Shown: positions 41,961 to 51,909, counted from the first letter of the stretch. The stretch is 64,000 bases of DNA from Bacillus infantis (GCF_020171945.1 NZ_JAIVAP010000018.1:1-64000); one strand, 5' to 3'. Notes: generated by a model from the letters alone, not told the origin. Translations and numbers: made by a program.

Positions 41961-43136
41961 ATGGATAAACGTGTATATCTTTTGACGATCGTTTCCTTTG
42001 TAGTGGGGATGGTCGAGCTTATTATAGGAGGAATCATTGATCTGGTTGCGGCCGATCTTCATGTCAGTATCGGAAAGGCCGGACTTTTGATCAGTGTGTT
42101 CTCGATTGTATATGCTGTCGCGGCCCCGATTCTGCTGACAGCGACCGGAGGCGTGGAAAGGAAGAAGCTGACGCTCATGGCCTTGCTCGTTTTCCTGGCA
42201 GGAAATATCCTGGCTTTCCTGAGTCCCAGTTATAGTATTCTTTTTCTCGCAAGGGTCGTATCCGCGGCAAGCGGATCTTTGCTTGTTGTGCTGTGCATCA
42301 CGATCGCATCGAATATTGTGCAGGAAAAATACCGCGCACGGGCGATCGGCATCGTGTTTATGGGCGTAAGTGCTTCACTTGTTCTTGGCATTCCGGCGGG
42401 GCTTATGCTTGGTAATGAATTCGGCTGGAGGGCGCCGTTCCTGCTGATTGCAGTCCTGACATGTTTGTCGATAGCAGGGGTGTACTTTTTTATGGACCGT
42501 ATTGAACCGAAAGCTGCTATATCCATCAGGCAGATGTTCACTGCGCTGAAGAACCGGAAAATCTTATTCGCCCAGCTGGCATCATTCTTATTTTTAGCAG
42601 GGCACCTGACGCTGTATGGATATTTGACACCTTTCCTAAAAACAGTACTCGGCATGGATGGAAACTGGGTAAGCATCATGTATCTGCTGTTCGGCCTTGC
42701 CGCGGTCGCCGGCGGCGGTGCAGGCGGATATCTCGCCGACCGCTTCGGGACAAAACCGACAATCCTGGCTATTATCGTGCTGTTTGCGGCTGCTCTGTTT
42801 TCAATTCCGCATACTGCTTTTTCCCTGCCGCTGTTCATTGCGGTCATGATTATCTGGAGCATGCTGAGCTGGGCAATCACACCGGCATTGCAAAGCTATT
42901 TGATAGAGTCTTCGCCGGAAACATCGGATATCCAGCAAAGCCTGAATAACTCAGCCCTGCACTTTGGGATTGCCTTTGGATCTCTGATCGGGGGCATAGT
43001 AATTGAACAGGCTTCAGTCGAGTGGAACGCTTCGGCAGGGGGAGTTTTCATCCTCTTCGCGCTTGGCGCTGCCGCTGTTTCGATGGCAGGATTGAAAAGC
43101 AGGCGGTCAGCAAGAAGCAGCAGTCCGACCGTCTAG
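41961..43136 (+). CDS. MFS transporter, DHA1-like
   Basis: The 391-residue protein has 12 membrane helices. The loop 2-3 motif is GGVERKK, the second-half counterpart GGYLADRFGTKPT, and motif C is visible as VLGIPAGLMLGNEFGWRAPF. It fits the DHA1 drug/metabolite exporters (YdhP/AraJ type). The substrate is unknown. GAGAGGTG precedes the ATG at 41961. It is probably regulated by the TrmB protein encoded divergently. Confidence 0.88.
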   Translation: MDKRVYLLTIVSFVVGMVELIIGGIIDLVAADLHVSIGKAGLLISVFSIVYAVAAPILLTATGGVERKKLTLMALLVFLAGNILAFLSPSYSILFLARVVSAASGSLLVVLCITIASNIVQEKYRARAIGIVFMGVSASLVLGIPAGLMLGNEFGWRAPFLLIAVLTCLSIAGVYFFMDRIEPKAAISIRQMFTALKNRKILFAQLASFLFLAGHLTLYGYLTPFLKTVLGMDGNWVSIMYLLFGLAAVAGGGAGGYLADRFGTKPTILAIIVLFAAALFSIPHTAFSLPLFIAVMIIWSMLSWAITPALQSYLIESSPETSDIQQSLNNSALHFGIAFGSLIGGIVIEQASVEWNASAGGVFILFALGAAAVSMAGLKSRRSARSSSPTV

Positions 43137-43138
43137 CA

Positions 43139-43178
43139 AAAAGGGTCCGCCCGGTCTTCTTCCGGACGGCCCTTTTTC
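43139..43178 (+). terminator. Terminator after the MFS gene
   Basis: AAAGGG.CCG.CCGG and CCGG.CGG.CCCTTT pair, followed by TT. Confidence 0.88.
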
Positions 43179-43239
43179 TGCTAGTTTTCAAGAAAAAATA
43201 GTGTATAATGGCGATAGCGGAAAATTTCATACATATGCA

Positions 43240-43396
43240 GAAACAGGTGTTTTTCTTTGAAAGACTTAAAAGGGAAGTTGGTGCAATTCCAACGCGGTCC
43301 CGCCACTGTAAATGGGAGCAAGCTGCAGAAGCCACTGTACGGACGTATGGGAAGGCGCAGCAAGCATTGACCATGAGCCAGGAGACCTGCCTGATT
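43240..43396 (+). ncRNA. Cobalamin riboswitch
   Basis: The conserved blocks are present in order: ACAGGTG, TTAAAAGGGAAGTTGGTGCAA, CGCGGTCCCGCCACTGTAA, AAGCCACTG, and GAGCCAGGAGACCTGCC (the B12 box). A TATAAT box lies at 43204-43209. A terminator at 43482-43516 completes an off-switch. It heads the whole cobalamin operon (43601-55718). Confidence 0.97.
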
Positions 43397-43481
43397 CTTA
43401 TGCACCCATAAACCTACGAGGATAGGGAGGTGTACGGCAGCCTTTTGGAATCTTTTATTTTGAATCTGCACACGCCGTGCC

Positions 43482-43516
43482 AAGCATCCCCATGTTTATT
43501 GGGGATGCTTTTTTTG
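43482..43516 (+). terminator. Riboswitch-controlled terminator
   Basis: AAGCATCCCC and GGGGATGCTT enclose a short loop and are followed by TTTTT, 85 bases before btuF. Confidence 0.93.
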
Positions 43517-43600
43517 GTTCCGAAGGATGCTGGTCCCGTTTTGGGCATAAGACCTTTGCAGCATGAATTTTGCGACATTTATTCTACAGGGGGATTTACC

Positions 43601-44572
43601 ATGAAAAAGCTTTATTCATTATTATTCAGCATGCTTTTGGCAGCGGGTATTCTGTCAGGCTGCGGCGATTCAGGGGCAGAGCCTGAAAAGGACAATGGCA
43701 GCAGCACTGAACAGACAGAGACAGAAACAGAAAAAGCAGAATTTCCGGTTACGATCACAGATGCCGCCGGCGAAGAAGTTGTCATTGAAGAAAAGCCCGA
43801 GAAGATTGTTTCCCTGATTCCAAGCAACACGGAAACTGCGTTTGCACTCGGTCTGGGAGAAGAAGTTGTTGGGGTATCTGATTTTGATAATTATCCGGAA
43901 GAAACAGCAGATAAAGAGAAGATCGGCGGAATGGAGTTTAATGTTGAAAAAATCATCTCCCTTGCTCCGGACCTGGTTCTAGCACATGCTTCAAGCGCGC
44001 ATAATTCAACTGCAGGATTGCAGCAGCTGAAGGATTCAGGAATTGCTGTACTGGTTGTCAATGATGCCCAGAGCTTTGAACAGGTATATGAGTCGATCGA
44101 GATGATCGGGACCGCTTCTGGCGCCAAGGAAGAAGCAGAAGAAGTGATTGCCGGCATGAAAGAGAAGATAGAGGCAATCAAAGAAAAAGCCGCTGCTGTA
44201 ACAGAAAAGAAGAAAGTTTTTGTAGAGGTGTCCCCAGCGCCGGAAATTTATTCGCCTGGGAAAAATACATTCATGGATGAAATGCTAACGATGATTAATG
44301 CAGAGAATATTGTAAAAGAAGAAGGGTGGCCAAAGGTAGATCCTGAAGCCATCATCAAGGAAAATCCGGACGTGATTATTTCCACTTCCGGTTACCGCAA
44401 TGAAGATGCTGTGGCAGAGGTGCTCGCCCGTGAAGGCTGGCAGGATGTAAATGCCGTTAAAAACAAGCAGGTGTTCAGTGTGGATTCAGATACAGTAAGC
44501 CGCTCCGGCCCAAGGCTTGCTGAAGGAGTAGAGGAATTTGCCAAAGCTGTCTATCCGGACGTATTTAAGTAA
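43601..44572 (+). CDS. btuF: Cobalamin ABC transporter substrate-binding lipoprotein BtuF
   Basis: The 323-residue protein has a lipoprotein signal with the lipobox LSGC (Cys at 21), an acidic Thr/Glu linker and a BtuF/FecB-type binding domain starting ITDAAGEEVVIEEKPEKIVSLIP. It captures cobalamin or cobinamide outside the membrane. GGGGG precedes the ATG at 43601. It is the first gene of the B12 riboswitch operon and overlaps the permease gene. Confidence 0.94.
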   Translation: MKKLYSLLFSMLLAAGILSGCGDSGAEPEKDNGSSTEQTETETEKAEFPVTITDAAGEEVVIEEKPEKIVSLIPSNTETAFALGLGEEVVGVSDFDNYPEETADKEKIGGMEFNVEKIISLAPDLVLAHASSAHNSTAGLQQLKDSGIAVLVVNDAQSFEQVYESIEMIGTASGAKEEAEEVIAGMKEKIEAIKEKAAAVTEKKKVFVEVSPAPEIYSPGKNTFMDEMLTMINAENIVKEEGWPKVDPEAIIKENPDVIISTSGYRNEDAVAEVLAREGWQDVNAVKNKQVFSVDSDTVSRSGPRLAEGVEEFAKAVYPDVFK

Positions 44573-45599
44573 GAATAAGCTGTCAGCCTATGTGCTTGCA
44601 GCCGCTTTTCTTGTCATATGCATGCTGGTGGGGATTTCAATCGGTACAGTCTCTGTGCCGATTCCTTCTATCATTAATATAGTTGGATCTAAGCTCCTGC
44701 CGATTCAGCTTGATGCTTCGGTTGACCCGATGCACAGCAATATTGTGATGAATATCCGCCTGCCCAGGGTCATTCTTGCCGGGCTTGTAGGAGCTTCCCT
44801 TGCTATTGCGGGGGCAGCCTTCCAGGGCCTGCTGCGTAATCCGCTTGCAGATCCTTATACGCTGGGTGTTTCATCGGGTGCGTCTGTCGGTGCTGTTCTG
44901 GTATTATTTTTTCAAATATCGATCCCGTTTGCCGGGCTGTTTACGCTTCCTATTCTCAGTATGGTATTTTCATTCTTAACCATATTTGCCGTGCTGTTTT
45001 TTGCAAGAAGGATTGACAGGGCCATGAAGGTGGAGACCATCATCCTGACAGGGATCATTGTCAGCTCCTTTCTGGGCGCGCTCATTTCACTTATGATTGC
45101 CCTGACTGGCGAAGAGCTCAGGCAGATCATCGGATGGATCATGGGCAGCGTTTCGATGAGGGGATGGGCCTATATCCGCATTATCCTGCCGTTTTTCATA
45201 ATAGGAAGCCTGCTGTTAATGATGAATGCAAAAGAGCTGAATGCTATGTCATTTGGAGAAGAGCGGGCCCAGCATCTGGGCGTAAATGTGCAGAGGAGAA
45301 AAATGATGGTCCTTGTGGCGGGTTCCATATTGACAGGCGCCGCCGTCGCGGTGTCAGGCACCATCGGCTTTGTCGGCCTTGTAATTCCTCATTTGACAAG
45401 GCGGCTTTGGGGGCCTGATCATATCCATCTGCTGCCATTATCAATGATGACTGGAGCCGGCTTCCTGATTCTTGCTGACCTGGTCGCCCGGACGGTCATC
45501 TCGCCTACGGAGCTGCCGATCGGCGTCATAACGAGCATCATCGGGGCGCCTGTGTTTGCACTTATTTTGCTGAAAAGAAGAAATAGGAGGGCGGTCTGA
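44538..45599 (+). CDS. btuC: Cobalamin ABC transporter permease BtuC
   Basis: The 353-residue protein is a FecCD/BtuC-type permease with ten helices. It has RLPRVILAGLVGASLAIAGAAFQGLLRNPLADPYTLG and the ATPase-coupling loop HLGVNV, then GFVGLVIPHL. The TTG at 44538 has GAAGGAG ten bases before it and overlaps btuF by 35 bases; no better start is present before the first helix. It overlaps the ATPase gene at its stop. Confidence 0.93.
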   Translation: MPKLSIRTYLSKNKLSAYVLAAAFLVICMLVGISIGTVSVPIPSIINIVGSKLLPIQLDASVDPMHSNIVMNIRLPRVILAGLVGASLAIAGAAFQGLLRNPLADPYTLGVSSGASVGAVLVLFFQISIPFAGLFTLPILSMVFSFLTIFAVLFFARRIDRAMKVETIILTGIIVSSFLGALISLMIALTGEELRQIIGWIMGSVSMRGWAYIRIILPFFIIGSLLLMMNAKELNAMSFGEERAQHLGVNVQRRKMMVLVAGSILTGAAVAVSGTIGFVGLVIPHLTRRLWGPDHIHLLPLSMMTGAGFLILADLVARTVISPTELPIGVITSIIGAPVFALILLKRRNRRAV

Positions 45600-47062
45600 T
45601 GCTGAGCATACAAGGATTGACCGGGGGCTACGGGGATGAAAGCATCATTCAAGAGGTCAGTTTTTCAGTGGGAAAAGGGGAGCTGTTCGGCATCCTCGGG
45701 CCAAATGGCAGCGGAAAGACGACTCTTTTAAAAATGCTGAGCGGCATCCTCTCCTATAAGAGCGGAAGCATTTCTGTAAAAGGCAGGCCATTGCCGGAGT
45801 TCTCAGTGAAAGAGCTGGCTAAGGTCATTGCGGTGCTGCCGCAGCATTCATCGCAGTCTTTTTCTTATACAGTCAAAGAAACAGTTTCTTTGGGCAGGTA
45901 TGCCCATCAGAAGGGCTGGTTCCAGACCTGGTCGGAGGAGGATGAAAAGACCGTCCAGCGCGTGATGGAACAGACGCGGGTCGCAGAATTCAAGGATCAT
46001 TATATCCACGAGCTGTCGGGCGGGGAGAGGCAGCGGGTATTCCTTGCCCAGGCGCTGGCCCAGGAGCCTGAGATCCTGCTTCTGGACGAGCCGACCAACC
46101 ATCTTGATCTATCTTTCCAGAAAGAGCTGCTTGACCTGCTGCGGACATGGGCGAAGGAATGCGGGATGACTGTTGTTTCCATTTTTCATGATCTGAACCT
46201 TGCAGCACTGTATTGCGACAGACTGCTTTTGATGGAAAAAGGGAAGGTAGTCGCGGCAGATGTCCCGAATGAGGTGCTCCATGAGGATCGGATCCGCACA
46301 GTCTATCAGACGGATATCATGAAGCATGCCCATCCTGCCGTCCCTGCCCCGCAGATGGCAATCCTGCCAGGGGACCTGAGTGCTGAACCGGCCGCTATTG
46401 GCGAAGAAGATGTCCAGGTATACGAAGACCATGTGCTTGTGAAATCTCCTTTTCCGCTCCGTACGATGTCCTCAGGGGTGGCAGGAGCCGGGGTAGGCTG
46501 GCACAGGCTGTTTGTTAACCGCCAGGTTCCTAACACTTATGACTGCAGTGACCACCGGGCAGAAATGAAAGAATATCTGCGGGAAAACGGCTATGAGCCA
46601 GGCGAGACGGTCGGCATGATGACAGCCGTCCAGGTGGCAGACGCCAGCTATAGGGTCTATGAGTCCGATGGCTTTTCTCTCCTTGCAGTTGTTACCGCGG
46701 GAACAGGGAATGCGGTAGACGCTTCCCAAAGCGGCCTGCACAGCTTTGAGTTTACCCCAGGCACGATCAACACATGGATCTTCATCAACGGAAACCTGAC
46801 GGAGGAAGCCTTCATTCAAAGCATCATGACAGCCACAGAAACAAAGGTAAAGGTGCTTCATGACCATGGTATTGAGGATAAGGTGTCAGGCACTCTGGCA
46901 ACAGGCACTAGCACAGACAGCATCCTGATTGCTGCTGCCCAGTCAGGGAAAAAGCTGGAGTTTGCAGGAACGATCACACCGCTTGGCAAGCTGATCAGCA
47001 GAGCAGTATATGACTGTACAGCTGAAGCGCTCCACAAATACCGGAAGAGGGTGTCATCATGA
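45599..47062 (+). CDS. btuD: Fusion of cobalamin ABC ATPase (BtuD) and adenosylcobinamide amidohydrolase (CbiZ)
   Basis: The 487-residue protein combines two functions. The first 255 residues are an ABC ATPase: Walker A GPNGSGKTT near 34, signature LSGGERQR near 140 and LLLDEPTN near 160. After a linker, the CbiZ domain begins near residue 290 (LRTMSSGVAGAG, then NRQVPNTYDCSDHRAEM, GTSTDSILIAA). CbiZ removes the lower-ligand loop of incoming corrinoids so they can be rebuilt. B. subtilis YvrA has the same fusion. It overlaps btuC and cbiB by one and four bases. Confidence 0.92.
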   Translation: MLSIQGLTGGYGDESIIQEVSFSVGKGELFGILGPNGSGKTTLLKMLSGILSYKSGSISVKGRPLPEFSVKELAKVIAVLPQHSSQSFSYTVKETVSLGRYAHQKGWFQTWSEEDEKTVQRVMEQTRVAEFKDHYIHELSGGERQRVFLAQALAQEPEILLLDEPTNHLDLSFQKELLDLLRTWAKECGMTVVSIFHDLNLAALYCDRLLLMEKGKVVAADVPNEVLHEDRIRTVYQTDIMKHAHPAVPAPQMAILPGDLSAEPAAIGEEDVQVYEDHVLVKSPFPLRTMSSGVAGAGVGWHRLFVNRQVPNTYDCSDHRAEMKEYLRENGYEPGETVGMMTAVQVADASYRVYESDGFSLLAVVTAGTGNAVDASQSGLHSFEFTPGTINTWIFINGNLTEEAFIQSIMTATETKVKVLHDHGIEDKVSGTLATGTSTDSILIAAAQSGKKLEFAGTITPLGKLISRAVYDCTAEALHKYRKRVSS

Positions 47063-48042
47063 TTGTCCATCATCTGGCTGCCCTTACCCTTGCATTTCTG
47101 CTCGATCAGCTTATTGGAGATCCGCCTAAATGGCCCCATCCAGTCCGGTGGATCGGGTCATTTATTCTATTTTTGGATAAAAAGTGGAACCGCGGCGGAA
47201 AGCGGAAGCTGAAAGGGGCAATGATGGTCCTGGTTGTCCTTGGTGCTGTATTCCTTGCTGCAAGTGCCATCACATACACCGGCTATCACATCCATCCGCT
47301 GGCAGGAATCATAATCGAAGCCATCCTCATTTCCACCACAATCGCGCAAAAAAGCCTGAAGGAGGCGGCGCTTGAGGTCTATAGTCCGCTTCATAGAGAA
47401 AACTTATCTGAAGCACGCCTGAAGCTTTCCTATATTGTCGGCCGTGATACAGAAAAGCTGGAAGAGCCGGAAATTGTGAGAGGGACGGTGGAAACGGTTG
47501 CGGAAAATACGAGTGACGGGATCACCGCTCCTCTATTTTGGGCGCTCATCGGCGGAGCACCTTTGGCTCTCCTGTACCGTGCAGCCAATACCTGCGACTC
47601 TATGGCAGGCTATAAGAACGAAAGATATCTTGAGTTTGGCTGGGCCTCTGCGCGGCTCGATGATCTGCTGAATTTCATTCCTGCCCGGCTGACCGGCCTC
47701 CTGATGCTGCTCGGGAAAAAGCCGGAGCATTCCAGCTTTAAGGAAGCATGGGACATTCTCCTCCGGGACAGCAGGAAGCATCCGAGCCCGAACAGCGGCT
47801 GGGGAGAAGCGGCAGCCGCAGCCTTGATGGGCGTCCAGCTCGGGGGCATCAATTACTATAAAGGGATCGTTTCTGACAGGGCAAGAATGGGCGACCCTAT
47901 TGTTATCCTTGAAAAAGGCCATATATTGTCCGTCATTGAGATTATGAAAAGGACATCTTTATTATTTCTATTATTCTTATGGCTGGGGGGAATGCTCTTT
48001 GAATTGGCCGTCGCATGGATCCAATCCGCAGCATTTATTTAA
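47059..48042 (+). CDS. cbiB: Adenosylcobinamide-phosphate synthase CbiB
   Basis: The 327-residue membrane enzyme joins (R)-1-amino-2-propanol O-2-phosphate to adenosylcobyric acid. Signatures are LLDQLIGDPPKWPHPVRWIG at residues 14-33, the RGTVETVAENTSDG segment near 140, and NSGWGEAAAAALMGVQLGG. Five membrane helices are evident. It shares four bases with btuD and overlaps cobD by 44 bases. Confidence 0.95.
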   Translation: MIVHHLAALTLAFLLDQLIGDPPKWPHPVRWIGSFILFLDKKWNRGGKRKLKGAMMVLVVLGAVFLAASAITYTGYHIHPLAGIIIEAILISTTIAQKSLKEAALEVYSPLHRENLSEARLKLSYIVGRDTEKLEEPEIVRGTVETVAENTSDGITAPLFWALIGGAPLALLYRAANTCDSMAGYKNERYLEFGWASARLDDLLNFIPARLTGLLMLLGKKPEHSSFKEAWDILLRDSRKHPSPNSGWGEAAAAALMGVQLGGINYYKGIVSDRARMGDPIVILEKGHILSVIEIMKRTSLLFLLFLWLGGMLFELAVAWIQSAAFI

Positions 48043-49072
48043 GGCACTTGGGCTGTGGGAGCCATCGGAGCTGCTGGACTTCAGTGCCAATATCAATCCT
48101 ATGGGGCCGCCTGAACGGCTAAAGGCAGGCTGGCATCAATTTTTCGAGAATCTGCCGGTTTACCCTGATCCTTTTGCAGCAGACCTGACTGCAAGGCTGG
48201 CTCAAAAGGAAGGCGTCGGGAAGGAATATGTACTCGCCGGGAACGGTGCCTCTGAACTGATCAGCCTGGCAGCGAGGCTGCTGGCCGGTAAAAAGGTCAT
48301 CATCGTGCAGCCGGCTTTCTCTGAATATGAACAGGCCTGTGAGGTGAATGATTGTGAAATCAGCTATTTTCAGCTGGATGAGGGGAGCTGGGAGCTGGAT
48401 GCAAAGAGGCTCTGCGAAGACGCCAAAATAGCGGATGCCCTGTTTCTCTGCAATCCTGCCAACCCGACAGGCAGATACTATGGCCGTGAAGATATCGTTT
48501 CATTATTGGAGGTATGCCCTGAAACGCTCGTCATCGTAGATGAGGCATTTTATGACTTTCTGCCGGAATATGAACCTCTCGTGCCGCTGCTTTCAGAATA
48601 CAAAAACCTCATCCTGCTCCGCAGCATGACGAAAATGTTCAGTATCCCGGGCCTGCGGCTGGGCTATGCACTGGCAGACACTGAGCTGATCAGGGGGATG
48701 GCCCGCTTTCAATACCATTGGAGCATCAACTCCGCTGCCCAGCAGGCAGGGCTGATTTGCCTGGAAGAAGATCTATACATAGAGGACACACAGATTTATA
48801 TGGAAAAAGAAAGAAGCAGGCTCTTTGGCTTTTACAAGGATAAAGGCTTGCACGTGTCCGAATCGAAAACCAACTTCTATCTTCTCCGTGACCCGGAGCT
48901 TGGTGATCAGGAAAAGCTGTTTTACTTCTTGCTTGAAAAAGGGTTTGTCCCCCGCCATACCTATAACTTCCCCGGGCTTTCCGGACGCTGGCTGCGGTTT
49001 GCCGTCAAAGGGACAGAAGATAACCAGAAGCTGATGGAGGCGATCGACGAATGGACAGTGCAGAAGGACTGA
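47999..49072 (+). CDS. cobD: L-threonine-O-3-phosphate decarboxylase CobD
   Basis: The 357-residue PLP enzyme decarboxylates threonine phosphate to the aminopropanol phosphate used by CbiB. It has LDFSANINPMGPP near residue 27, CNPANPTGRY near 150, DEAFYDF near 180 and the PLP-lysine in RSMTKMFSIPGLRLGY near 212. It belongs to the histidinol-phosphate aminotransferase fold. The TTG at 47999 is chosen because homologs begin with NWPSHGSNP-like residues; it overlaps cbiB by 44 bases. Confidence 0.94.
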   Translation: MNWPSHGSNPQHLFKALGLWEPSELLDFSANINPMGPPERLKAGWHQFFENLPVYPDPFAADLTARLAQKEGVGKEYVLAGNGASELISLAARLLAGKKVIIVQPAFSEYEQACEVNDCEISYFQLDEGSWELDAKRLCEDAKIADALFLCNPANPTGRYYGREDIVSLLEVCPETLVIVDEAFYDFLPEYEPLVPLLSEYKNLILLRSMTKMFSIPGLRLGYALADTELIRGMARFQYHWSINSAAQQAGLICLEEDLYIEDTQIYMEKERSRLFGFYKDKGLHVSESKTNFYLLRDPELGDQEKLFYFLLEKGFVPRHTYNFPGLSGRWLRFAVKGTEDNQKLMEAIDEWTVQKD

Positions 49073-49623
49073 TATTTATTACAGGAGGCGTCCGCAGCGG
49101 CAAAAGCACCTTTGCGGAAAAAACAGCAGCTTCCGCCGCCTCCACTGGCCGTCTTCATTATATTGCTGCAGGGAAGAGCTCGGACGAAGAAATGGCCGAG
49201 CGGATCCTGCTGCATCAAAAGCAGCGGGATGAAAGCGGAAGCGGCTGGAGAACCTGGGAACAGCCAGCAGGAATAGGAGAGCTGGCTGCCGCTTTTGCAA
49301 AGCAGGATGTGCTGCTTCTGGACTGCCTGACCACTCTATTGAATAATGAATTATTCGGCACAGGCGGCAGATGGGAGAGTCCGGCATTCCAGGAAGAAGT
49401 CAAGGAGCGGATCCTTGCTGATATCCAATCCCTGAATGAGAGCACGGGAGCATTGATTATTGTCAGCAATGAAGTCCAGTTTGAACCGTTTGAAGCAGGG
49501 AGTGTGTCCCAAATATACGCCAGGCTGCTTGGCCAGCTCCACCAGAGGATTGTGGGAATGGCAGTCCAGGCTTATCTTGTGGAAGCGGGAATCCCGCTTC
49601 TTATGAAAGGAAGGAAACCATGA
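49051..49623 (+). CDS. cobU: Bifunctional adenosylcobinamide kinase / guanylyltransferase CobU
   Basis: The 190-residue enzyme phosphorylates adenosylcobinamide and adds GMP from GTP. It has an intact P-loop GGVRSGKS at residues 12-19, HYIAAGKSSDEEM near 36, the kinase HQKQRDESGSGWRTWE (with the guanylylation His region) and VSNEVQFEPFEAG. It overlaps both neighbours by 22 and four bases. A second, degenerate copy is encoded at 52442. Confidence 0.94.
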   Translation: MDSAEGLIFITGGVRSGKSTFAEKTAASAASTGRLHYIAAGKSSDEEMAERILLHQKQRDESGSGWRTWEQPAGIGELAAAFAKQDVLLLDCLTTLLNNELFGTGGRWESPAFQEEVKERILADIQSLNESTGALIIVSNEVQFEPFEAGSVSQIYARLLGQLHQRIVGMAVQAYLVEAGIPLLMKGRKP

Positions 49624-51131
49624 AAGGCATCATGATACAGGGAACGGCTTCAGATGTGGGGAAAAGCTTTATCGCTACTGCTCTATGCCGGCTGCTGTCC
49701 AATGAAGGCCTCAGGGTGGCGCCGTTCAAGTCCCAGAATATGTCCAATAATTCCTATGCGACGGCGGACGGCAGGGAAATCGGCCGGGCACAGGGCATTC
49801 AGGCAGAGGCGGCGAGGACGGAAGCAACAGTCTGGATGAACCCGATCCTGCTGAAGCCGAAATCTGATATGAGCTCAGAGGTGGTCCTGCTCGGAAAAGC
49901 TGTTCGGACCTATTCCGGCCGCATCTACCGTGAGAATTTCTATGAAAAGGGCCTGGCTGTGATCCAGGAATCATTAAAAAAGCTTGAAGCCGATTTTGAT
50001 GTCATTGTTGCAGAGGGTGCCGGGAGCCCGGTAGAAATCAACCTGAAGGATCGGGAGCTGGTCAATATGAAGGTGGCCGATCTTGCTGATATCCCGGTCA
50101 TCCTGGCAGCGGATATCGACCGCGGAGGCGTGTTCGCAAGCATCATCGGCACCCTTGAGCTGCTCACTCCTGAAGAAAGGGAGCGGGTGAAGGGTCTCAT
50201 TATCAATAAGTTCAGGGGTGACCCGGATTTGTTTGCAGATGGAATTTCCTGGCTGGAGGAGCGGACCGGGATACCTGTTCTTGGCGTCCTGCCCCATTTT
50301 GATAACCATATGATTGATGGAGAAGATTCCCTTTCACTCGAGGGCAGTTTTTACAAGAAGGCTGGAGGGAGGATTGACATTGCTGTGATCAGGCTGCCAT
50401 ACATTTCGAATTACAGTGATATTGAACCCTTTCTCTGCGAAGAAGATGTGTCGGTGCGCTGGGTGAAAGATGCAGCGGAGTTTGGAGAACCGGATGCCGT
50501 CATTATCCCCGGGACGAAAAGTACGATCCATGACCTGCAGTTTCTGAGGTCTTCCGGCCTGGAACGCTCTATTGCCTGTTTTGCTGAGGAAGGCGGCAGG
50601 ATTGCCGGAATATGCGGCGGCTACCAGATGCTAGGGGAGCAGCTGTATGATCCTGAAGGGACTGACAGCGGCACGATAGGCTTGAAAGAAAAGGGAATGG
50701 GCCTGATAGCGGCTGATACGACATTCTTCAGAGACAAAATAACCGTCCAGGCGAAGGGTTCATACGTAGCATCCGCCGGGTTTGGCAGAGGCAGTGTTGA
50801 AGGCTATGAGATTCACCTTGGCCAAACAGCCAAAAAAGGCGAAGATGCAGGCAGGAGTTTATTTTTGATGGAAGACGGCCGGGAGGAAGGCTACAGCGGC
50901 GGAAAAATAATCGGGACCTATCTGCACCATGTTTTTCATAACGACAGCTTCAGAAACAGATGGCTTGAGAGCATCCGGAAGGAAAAAGGCCTGCCGCAAA
51001 AGGAGCCTGTACGGATAGGGGACATGAAGGACGAACGCTTTGATAAACTTGCCAATGAGGCAAGGCAGCATTTTCAGTGGGACAAAATCAAAGAAATAAT
51101 AGGATTTGAAAAAGCATATGAAAACCATTAA
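49620..51131 (+). CDS. cobQ: Cobyric acid synthase CobQ (CbiP)
   Basis: The 503-residue enzyme amidates four side chains of the corrin ring. It has the DTBS-like N-terminal domain (MIQGTASDVGKSFIATAL; DIDRGGVFASIIGT) and a class I glutamine amidotransferase domain with the nucleophile in GICGGYQMLG near 335 and the His in TYLHHVFHND near 435. The start overlaps cobU by four bases. Its presence shows that the operon can accept cobyric-acid-type intermediates. Confidence 0.95.
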   Translation: MKGIMIQGTASDVGKSFIATALCRLLSNEGLRVAPFKSQNMSNNSYATADGREIGRAQGIQAEAARTEATVWMNPILLKPKSDMSSEVVLLGKAVRTYSGRIYRENFYEKGLAVIQESLKKLEADFDVIVAEGAGSPVEINLKDRELVNMKVADLADIPVILAADIDRGGVFASIIGTLELLTPEERERVKGLIINKFRGDPDLFADGISWLEERTGIPVLGVLPHFDNHMIDGEDSLSLEGSFYKKAGGRIDIAVIRLPYISNYSDIEPFLCEEDVSVRWVKDAAEFGEPDAVIIPGTKSTIHDLQFLRSSGLERSIACFAEEGGRIAGICGGYQMLGEQLYDPEGTDSGTIGLKEKGMGLIAADTTFFRDKITVQAKGSYVASAGFGRGSVEGYEIHLGQTAKKGEDAGRSLFLMEDGREEGYSGGKIIGTYLHHVFHNDSFRNRWLESIRKEKGLPQKEPVRIGDMKDERFDKLANEARQHFQWDKIKEIIGFEKAYENH

Positions 51132-51909
51132 AGGATTGCTGATCAACATACAATTTTTTACAAGCATCCCGGTGCCGATGCAGATTCCAATGGATAAAGC
51201 ACATTTGAAAAGAGCCGTGATCACTTTTCCACTCCTCGGGCTTCTCCAGGGGTTCTTTTACAGCCTGGTGCTGTATGGATTCCTGGAATGGACTCCGTTT
51301 TCGCCGCTCGCCTCGGCATTTGCCCTGTGGCTTGTGATGATTATCCTGACAGGAGGAATCCACCTGGACGGCTGGATGGATGCAAGCGATGCCTTCTTCT
51401 CTTATCAGGATCGGGAGAAGCGGCTTGAGATCATGAAAGATCCCCGTACAGGTGCGTTTGGCGTTCTTTCTGTCATTGTGCTTCTTGCCATGCGCTTTCT
51501 GTTCATCTATGAAATAGCGCTGGAGCAGGAGCCGGAGACATATTGGCTCATTGCCCTGATTCCGTTTCTCGGAAAGCAGATCATGGGCGTCCTCCTGATG
51601 CAGGTGCGCCCGGCGAAGCCTGAGGGACTGGGAGCACTGTTTCAAAAAGCTGCCAGTGCCTCAGATCTGGCCTTTTACCCGGCAGCAGTGCTGCTGGTGT
51701 TCGTGCTGTATGCTATGGCGGATATCAGCCTTGCAGTCCATGCGGCGATCCTCCTTTTGGCAGCAGCAGGCTTTCTCGCATTTGCCGCTGTAAAGTCGGT
51801 TAAATGGTTTGGCGGAATTACAGGGGATGTGCTTGGTGCATCTGCAGAAGGAGCTGAATGCTTTTTATGGATGGTACTGTGGCTGTTACATTATTTCGCC
51901 ATGTCCTGA
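51118..51909 (+). CDS. cobS: Adenosylcobinamide-GDP ribazoletransferase CobS
   Basis: The 263-residue membrane enzyme joins adenosylcobinamide-GDP and alpha-ribazole (phosphate) into cobalamin. Its key motif GGIHLDGWMDASDAFFS near residue 85, with the metal-binding Asp residues, and KDPRTGAFGV near 105 are intact. I take the ATG at 51118; a TTG at 51106 sits next to the only possible ribosome site. It overlaps cobQ and the following phosphatase gene. Confidence 0.93.
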   Translation: MKTIKGLLINIQFFTSIPVPMQIPMDKAHLKRAVITFPLLGLLQGFFYSLVLYGFLEWTPFSPLASAFALWLVMIILTGGIHLDGWMDASDAFFSYQDREKRLEIMKDPRTGAFGVLSVIVLLAMRFLFIYEIALEQEPETYWLIALIPFLGKQIMGVLLMQVRPAKPEGLGALFQKAASASDLAFYPAAVLLVFVLYAMADISLAVHAAILLLAAAGFLAFAAVKSVKWFGGITGDVLGASAEGAECFLWMVLWLLHYFAMS